Source of the DNA: Aureimonas endophytica
Lineage (GTDB): Bacteria; Pseudomonadota; Alphaproteobacteria; Rhizobiales; Rhizobiaceae
Assembly: GCF_014642635.1 (NCBI RefSeq)
Contig: NZ_BMIQ01000011.1
Location: forward strand, 1-64,000
Length of the DNA stretch: 64,000 nt
Direction of reading: 5' to 3'
Positions 58,970 through 64,000 of the stretch are shown piece after piece (positions within the stretch are counted from its first letter, which is position 1; the number at the start of each line of letters is the position of its first letter). Under the pieces are notes generated by a model. The model was given only the letters and a program-made list of their open reading frames with translations, did no database searches and was not told where the DNA came from. The translations under genes and the position numbers were made by a program.

Positions 58970-60132
58970 AAGCCGGCGATGGCCGCCGCGTAGAGCGCCA
59001 GCGTCTCGGCACCGAGCGTCGCGCGGCTGAAGCGCCCGGCGGCGGCGAGCGCCCGGTCCCGCAGCCCGGCCCGCAAGGCGGGATCGCGGAGGATCGGGCG
59101 GATCGCGTCCGCCAGCGCCGCGTCGTCGTTGCGGGCGGCCAGCCGGCCCGCCCCGGTCGCGCCGATGAAGTGGCGGGCGCTCGCATCCTCGGCGGAGGCG
59201 ATCATCGGCCGGCCATAGGCCATGCCCTCCTGATAGACGAGGCCGAAGCTCTCGTAGCGCGAGGGCGCCAGCACGGCATGGGCCGCCGCATATTCGGCCT
59301 CGAGCGCCTCGGCGCCGATCCGCCCGAGCGGGCGGAGGAGCGGGCTCGCGCCCGCCGGCAGATCGCCGGGCGGCACGCCGACGAGGCGGATCTCGAAATC
59401 CGGCACCGCGCCCGCCGCCCTCTCGGCCGCGAGCAGCGCCGCCGCCGCGAGAATCGTGTCGAAGCCCTTGCGATGCTCGGCGCGGCCGACGAAGAGGAGC
59501 CGCAGCGGCGACGCCTCCGCCGGATAGGGCGCGCGGCTTCCCCGCGCCATTCGCTCCGGCGGCAGACTGAGGCCGATCACGGCATGAGGCACGGCCCCTT
59601 CCGCGAGGCCGTATTCGGCGAAGATGCGCCGGCCATGGTCTTCCGTGTTCGAGATCAGCCCGGCGCTATGCCGCGCCTGCCGCCGCTCCAGCCGGTCGGC
59701 GGCCCAGCCGTCGAACCGATCGCGCAAGGTCCGGGCCGGATCGCGCGAGAAGGCGGCGGGGGTCGAATGGCGGGTGACGACGGCCAAGGGCGCCCGGCCG
59801 GAGAGAAGCCCGGCCGGCGCATACCAGTTCGTCGCCTCCACTAGATCGAACGGCGCTCGCCGGTGCTCGGCGAGAACGGCGCGGCGAAAGGCGGCGGGCG
59901 CCGCCAGATGCCCGGCGCCGCCATAGAGCCGCAGGCGCCCGAGGCGGCTCGCCGGCGCGATGGCGCAGCCGACGATCGCCACTCCGTCCTGATGCTCGCG
60001 GCCGGTCCGGTCGAGCGTGAAGACGGTGACCTCGGCCCCCGCCGCGACGAGGCTCATGGCGATCTCCTGCGCGGCGGTGGAAAGGCCGCTCGGCGCCGGC
60101 GGATAATCCCAGGCGAGAAGGGCGACGCGCAT
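58957..60132 (-). CDS. GT4-family glycosyltransferase
   Basis: A 391-residue GT-B fold enzyme. Start MRVALLAWDYPPAPSGLSTAAQ, acceptor-side loop ATNWYAP, and the donor domain LRLLFVGRAEHRKGFDTIL, VLAPSRYESFGLVYQEGMAYGRPMIAS (E-x7-E motif). It follows another GT4 gene by a TGATG overlap on the minus strand and its 3' end overlaps the convergent zinc-ribbon GT2 gene. It probably transfers a hexose or related sugar during glycan or glycolipid assembly. Donor unknown. Confidence 0.87.
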   Translation of the reverse strand: MRVALLAWDYPPAPSGLSTAAQEIAMSLVAAGAEVTVFTLDRTGREHQDGVAIVGCAIAPASRLGRLRLYGGAGHLAAPAAFRRAVLAEHRRAPFDLVEATNWYAPAGLLSGRAPLAVVTRHSTPAAFSRDPARTLRDRFDGWAADRLERRQARHSAGLISNTEDHGRRIFAEYGLAEGAVPHAVIGLSLPPERMARGSRAPYPAEASPLRLLFVGRAEHRKGFDTILAAAALLAAERAAGAVPDFEIRLVGVPPGDLPAGASPLLRPLGRIGAEALEAEYAAAHAVLAPSRYESFGLVYQEGMAYGRPMIASAEDASARHFIGATGAGRLAARNDDAALADAIRPILRDPALRAGLRDRALAAAGRFSRATLGAETLALYAAAIAGFQAR

Positions 60133-61190
60133 CAGCAGCCGAGCATCCGGCTGTAAAGCGCGAGATAGCCCTCGGCCATGCGATCGGCGGTGAAGCGCTC
60201 CTCGAAGCGGCGCCGGACACCCGCCCGGTCGATCGACCCGATGCGCCGCAGGGCCGCCACCGCCTCCTCCTCCGATTCCACGATGAAGCCGGTGACGCCG
60301 TCCTCGACGATTTCCGGCACGCTGCCGCGCCGCCAGGCGATCACCGGCGTGCCGCAGGCCATGGCCTCGATCATCACCAGGCCGAAGGGCTCCGGCCAGT
60401 CGATCGGGAAGAGAAGGGCCTCGGCGCCGGCGAGCAGCGTGCCCTTGTCGCGGTCGCCGAGCGGGCCGACATAGACCGCCGTCTCCGACAGGAGCGGGCG
60501 CACCTCGCGGTCGAAATAAAGCGGATTGCCGACATCCACCGTGCCGGCGAGCCGGATCGGCCGGGCGGCGGCACGGGCGACGCGGATCGCCCGGTCCGGC
60601 CGCTTCTGGTCGGTCATGCGGCCGACGAAGGCGAGATAGCCTTCGGGCTTCGGCGAGAAGGCGTAGCGGTCGCGCTCGATGCCGTGATGCACGATGCCGG
60701 CGCGGTTCGACATGGGAATTCCATCCTCCTGCGCCGCCGAGATCGCGGCGACCGGCAGGTCGGGAAAGCGCGCGAAGAAAAGTTTCCGGTCGAGCTCGTC
60801 GACGCGCCAGTGGATCGTCGTCAGGCTGTGCCGGCGCCGCTCGCCCATCAAAACGGCATGGAAGAACTCGCCATGGCAATGGACGATGTCGAACCCGTCC
60901 AGCCGCTCGCGCAGATCCTCCAGCCGCGCCGCTTCCAGGACGGCCGGGATCGAGGGCGGCACCGTGCCGTGCTCGGCCTCCAACGCGGCGAGGCTTGGCA
61001 GGTTTCCCACAAGAGTCACATCTGTCGCACTGTCCGAAGCGGCGAACAACGTTACTTCGACTCCGAGTCGTCCAAGGGCGACCGAGAGGTCGTGAATGAC
61101 CCGCTCGGTTCCGCCATGGTCTTTAGGCGGGACAGGAAATATCGTTGGGGCAACCTGAGCGACACGAAACTTGGTTGTTCTTTCGGACAT
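60132..61190 (-). CDS. GT4-family glycosyltransferase
   Basis: A 352-residue GT4 enzyme. N-terminal VAPTIFPVPPKDHGGTERVIHDL (acceptor-binding Gly-rich loop), FDIVHCHGEFFHAVL, and donor domain LAFVGRMTDQKRPDRAI, LLFPIDWPEPFGLVMIEAMACGTPVIAW (E-x7-E). The gene diverges from sucrose-phosphate synthase across only 54 bp, sharing one promoter gap. Its first 150 bp are less GC-rich than the rest of the cluster. It is the first gene of a two-gene operon. GGAGCGAAG precedes the ATG. Confidence 0.87.
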   Translation of the reverse strand: MSERTTKFRVAQVAPTIFPVPPKDHGGTERVIHDLSVALGRLGVEVTLFAASDSATDVTLVGNLPSLAALEAEHGTVPPSIPAVLEAARLEDLRERLDGFDIVHCHGEFFHAVLMGERRRHSLTTIHWRVDELDRKLFFARFPDLPVAAISAAQEDGIPMSNRAGIVHHGIERDRYAFSPKPEGYLAFVGRMTDQKRPDRAIRVARAAARPIRLAGTVDVGNPLYFDREVRPLLSETAVYVGPLGDRDKGTLLAGAEALLFPIDWPEPFGLVMIEAMACGTPVIAWRRGSVPEIVEDGVTGFIVESEEEAVAALRRIGSIDRAGVRRRFEERFTADRMAEGYLALYSRMLGC

Positions 61191-61244
61191 CTTCGCTCCG
61201 GTTTCCGTTTCGGCGACTAAGTATCGGCTAAAGGGAGGCGGTCA

Positions 61245-63317
61245 ATGTTCATCCTGCATTTGGCGCTTCAGGGATGCCTGCGCGGCGCGAATGTCGAATA
61301 TGGCCTGACCGCCGATACGGGCGGCCATATCCGCTATCTGCTCGACCTCGTGGAGGCCTCGGCCAAGGACTCGGCCGTGTCCCGCATCGTCGTCGCGACA
61401 CGCCGTTTCGACAGCGCCTTCGGGCCCGACTATGCCGCGCCGGTCGAGCGCCTGTCCGACAAGGTCGAGATCGTGCGGCTCGCCTCGCGCGATCCCGGCT
61501 ATCTCGCCAAGGAACAGCTTCACACCGAGATCGCGTCCTACGCGGAAAATCTTCTCGCCTTCATCGCCGGCGAGCCGGTCCGGCCGGACCTGATCCACGC
61601 CCATTATGCCGACGCGGCCGCCGTCGCGGCCATCGTCAAGCAAAGGCTTGAGATTCCGTTCCTGTTCACCGCCCATTCGCTCGGCCGCGTGAAGGAGCGG
61701 GCCTTCGGTCGCGCCGCCTTCGGCTGCGAGGAACTGGGCCCGCGCATCGCCAGCGAGGAACTGGCCTTGCGCGAGGCCGATGCCGTGATCGCCTCCTCCC
61801 GCGACGAGGCGGAGGTGCAATATGCCGCCTATGCCGGCTACGCGCCGGGCCGCATCCGCATCCTGCCGCCGGGCAGCGATCTCGACCGCTTCGCCGGCGC
61901 CCGCGCGACGCCGGAGGTGGAGGCGATGCTCGGCCGCTTCCTGCACGCGCCGGAGAAGCCGGCGATCCTGGCGCTCGCCCGGCCCGTGCGCAAGAAGAAC
62001 CTCGCCGCCCTTCTCACCGCCTATGGCGAGAGCGCAGAATTGCAGGCGCTGGCCAATCTCGTCCTCGTCGCCGGCACGCGCGCCGACTATGCCGAGCTCG
62101 ACGGCGACATGGCCGAGACGATCCGCGATCTCCTGCATCTCATCGACCGCTACGATCTCTACGGCAAGGTCGCCTATCCGAAGACGCACCGGCCGGGCGA
62201 CGTGCCGGGCCTCTATGCCTATGCGCGCGAGCGGCGCGGCGTCTTCGTCAATCCGGCGCTGAACGAGCCCTTCGGCCTCACGCTTCTCGAAGCCTCGGCG
62301 GTCGGCCTGCCGCTCGTCGCCACCGATTCCGGCGGGCCGAACGACATCGTGGAAATGTGCGGCAACGGGCTTCTCGTCGATCCGCGCTCGCCGAAGGCGA
62401 TCGCGGACGGCATCGCCCGCATCCTGAAGGACCCGGCGCTCTGGGACCGCTTCTCCGCCGCCGGCGACGTCGCGGCGAAGGCCTATGACTGGCGGCGACA
62501 TGCCGCGCGCTATCATGGCCTGGCGCGCTCGCTGCTCGACCCGAAGCCCGGCATCGCCGCGCCCGAGCAGCTTCTCATCTGCGACATCGACAATACGCTG
62601 GTCGGCTGCCGCGACTGCCTCCAGGCCTTCGGCGAATGGCGCGAGAAGCAGGACCGCCTCGCCTTCGGCGTCGCGACCGGACGTTCCTTCCACAGCGCCA
62701 TGGCGATCCTCGAACAGCAGGAGACGCCGCGCCCGCAGGTGATGATCACCTCGGTCGGCTCGGAGATCTATCACCTGGAGCCGAACGGCACGACCTATGC
62801 CGAGGACGCGGACTGGCGCGCCATCGTCTCGAAGGGCTGGAACCCTGCGGCGGTGCGCGAGGCGCTGATCGATCTTCCCGGCCTCCACCCCCAGGCGCCG
62901 CTCGAACAGCGCAGCCACAAGCTCAGCTATTTCAGCGACGGCAGCCGCACGATCGTGCGGCGCGTCCGCGCCCGGCTGGAGGCGGCGGGCCTCCGCTGCT
63001 CGGTCATCCACAGTCATGCCCGCTATCTCGACGTGCTGCCGCTGCGCGCCTCCAAGGGCACGGCCGTCGATTTCGTGCGCCGCCGCTACGGCCTGTCGGA
63101 GCAGGCCGTTTTCGTCGCGGGCGATTCCGGCAACGATATCGAGATGCTGCGCACCCTGCCGCAGGCGATCATCGTCGCGAATTTCTCCGACGATCTGGCG
63201 AGCCTGCCGGCTTTGTCGCATTCCTACGTGGCGCGCGGCAAATATGCGCTCGGCATCATGGAGGGCGTCGATCATTTCCGCGGCCGGGCGATGAGCGCAT
63301 GCGAACCAGCGTCCTGA
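61245..63317 (+). CDS. Sucrose-phosphate synthase fused to sucrose-phosphate phosphatase-type HAD domain
   Basis: A 690-residue fusion. Residues about 1-440 are the GT4 part of sucrose-phosphate synthase: CLRGANVEYGLTADTGGHIRYLLDL, HAHYADAAAVA, TAHSLGRVKE, LALARPVRKKNL, VNPALNEPFGLTLLEASAVGLPLVAT. From about 443 a HAD-IIB phosphatase begins with ICDIDNTLVG (Asp447, Asp449), GVATGRSF, LSYFSD and VAGDSGNDIEMLRT, all catalytic motifs intact. It should convert UDP-glucose and fructose-6-phosphate into sucrose in one protein. GGGAGG precedes the ATG by 8 bases. It overlaps the next glycosyltransferase by 19 bp. Confidence 0.88.
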   Translation: MFILHLALQGCLRGANVEYGLTADTGGHIRYLLDLVEASAKDSAVSRIVVATRRFDSAFGPDYAAPVERLSDKVEIVRLASRDPGYLAKEQLHTEIASYAENLLAFIAGEPVRPDLIHAHYADAAAVAAIVKQRLEIPFLFTAHSLGRVKERAFGRAAFGCEELGPRIASEELALREADAVIASSRDEAEVQYAAYAGYAPGRIRILPPGSDLDRFAGARATPEVEAMLGRFLHAPEKPAILALARPVRKKNLAALLTAYGESAELQALANLVLVAGTRADYAELDGDMAETIRDLLHLIDRYDLYGKVAYPKTHRPGDVPGLYAYARERRGVFVNPALNEPFGLTLLEASAVGLPLVATDSGGPNDIVEMCGNGLLVDPRSPKAIADGIARILKDPALWDRFSAAGDVAAKAYDWRRHAARYHGLARSLLDPKPGIAAPEQLLICDIDNTLVGCRDCLQAFGEWREKQDRLAFGVATGRSFHSAMAILEQQETPRPQVMITSVGSEIYHLEPNGTTYAEDADWRAIVSKGWNPAAVREALIDLPGLHPQAPLEQRSHKLSYFSDGSRTIVRRVRARLEAAGLRCSVIHSHARYLDVLPLRASKGTAVDFVRRRYGLSEQAVFVAGDSGNDIEMLRTLPQAIIVANFSDDLASLPALSHSYVARGKYALGIMEGVDHFRGRAMSACEPAS

Positions 63318-64000
63318 CCCTGGTTCGGGGCCGTCGGGCCCATCTCGCCCATCTGATGCTGAGCCTGGCCGGCCAGAGCCGCGCGCCGGACGAGCTCGTC
63401 ATCGCCTGGATGCAGGACGCGCCCTTCGCCGACCTGCCGGAGCCCGGCTGCCCGGTGCGGCACGTGATGGTGCCGGGCGAGCCGATGCCGCTGGCCGCCG
63501 CCCGCAACCGCGCGGCCGAGGCGGCGGCGGGCGAGCTTCTCGTCTTTCTCGATGTCGACTGCCTCGCCTCGCCCGGCACCGTCGCGGCCTACGAGGCCGG
63601 CGCCACGGCGCGGGAGGGCCTGTTCCTCGGCGAGGTGCTCTATCTGCCGGAAGGCGCCGTCGGCGAAGCGCCCGACGTCTCGGGGCTCGACTTCCCGGCG
63701 TTGGACCGCCTCGGCCAGCGCCATCCCGCCAAGCCTCCCGTCCCGGCCGAAGGCCTGCGCGAGGAGGCGGATGCGGGCGAGCTCTGGGGCCTGTCCTTCG
63801 CGCTGCCCAAGGCGCGCTACCAGGCGGTCGGCGGCATGGACGAGGCCTTCGTCGGCTATGGCGGCGAGGAGACCGATTTCGCCGCCCGGCTCGCCGCGTC
63901 TAGCCTGCCCTTCTTCTGGACCGCCGGGGCGCGCTGCTACCACCAGCACCACCGTATCTCGGTGCCGCCGCTCCAGCATTTCGACCATATCCTGCGCAAT
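63299..64000 (+). CDS. GT2-family (galactosyltransferase-like) glycosyltransferase, 5' part
   Basis: Open from ATG at 63299 to the window end, 234 codons without a stop. N-terminal strand VLTLVRGRRAHLAHLM, a DxD-type LVFLDVDCLASP near residue 88-99, and GMDEAFVGYGGEETDFAARLA, the C-terminal acceptor/donor motif of GT2/GT7-like galactosyltransferases, followed by CYHQHHRIS. It overlaps the sucrose-phosphate synthase gene by 19 bp and is translationally coupled, which suggests a joint role. The rest lies beyond the window. Confidence 0.85.
   Translation, partial: MRTSVLTLVRGRRAHLAHLMLSLAGQSRAPDELVIAWMQDAPFADLPEPGCPVRHVMVPGEPMPLAAARNRAAEAAAGELLVFLDVDCLASPGTVAAYEAGATAREGLFLGEVLYLPEGAVGEAPDVSGLDFPALDRLGQRHPAKPPVPAEGLREEADAGELWGLSFALPKARYQAVGGMDEAFVGYGGEETDFAARLAASSLPFFWTAGARCYHQHHRISVPPLQHFDHILRN

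Overview
The window is GC-rich (about 70% by eye) and densely coded, with short gaps, many 4-bp ATGA gene overlaps, frequent GGAGG-type ribosome sites and several TTG/GTG starts. Its gene families (ArgP/ArgO, MaeB with a phosphotransacetylase-like tail, GGDEF-EAL, rhizobial-type sugar ABC systems, sucrose-phosphate synthase) and its dispersed intergenic palindromes point to an alphaproteobacterium of the Hyphomicrobiales, most likely chromosomal. No rRNA, tRNA, CRISPR array, transposase or phage gene was seen. I name no genus.

Layout. 1-9.5 kb: the first 60 codons of an L-serine dehydratase (running off the left edge), an SH3b protein, a small metallophosphoesterase, a 1110-residue Mfd-like helicase, the divergent argP/argO pair, and a GAF histidine kinase with its response regulator. 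9.6-17 kb: a ribose-type ABC transporter with an SMP-30 lactonase, then two short-chain dehydrogenases (SDRs) on the other strand. 17-21.3 kb: gamma-glutamyltransferase and NADP-malic enzyme. 21.5-28.7 kb: a seven-gene operon that looks dedicated to an amino sugar (DeoR regulator, ABC importer, SIS isomerase/deaminase, GlcNAc-type kinase).

28.9-40.4 kb: an apparent catabolic island. A class I fumarase/mesaconase-like hydratase and a CitE-like lyase face a CaiB CoA-transferase followed by a LysR regulator. Then come an aldehyde dehydrogenase, an iron-type alcohol dehydrogenase, two GST-like proteins, a SnoaL-like protein, an SDR and an AsnC-type regulator. Four copies of a CATAG-N7-CTATG type dyad lie in the promoter gaps of this island and suggest one LysR regulon. 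40.7-43.5 kb: a DeoR/class II aldolase/SDR operon and a VOC protein. 43.8-47.4 kb: a kinase-like phosphotransferase and a PAS-GGDEF-EAL protein.

47.6-54.1 kb: a five-gene operon (APC permease, SDR, aldonolactone-oxidase-like flavoprotein, CE7-type esterase, small esterase) divergent from a LuxR-type regulator. 54.1-55.3 kb: three tandem copies of a roughly 413-bp composite palindromic unit without genes. 55.4-64 kb: a glycosyltransferase cluster built around sucrose-phosphate synthase/phosphatase. It includes a protein with recognisable GT29 (sialyltransferase) motifs, a zinc-ribbon GT2, two GT4s, a GT28-like enzyme, a small GT8-like protein and a GT2 open at the right edge. This cluster and the LysR island are the best candidates for undescribed biology.
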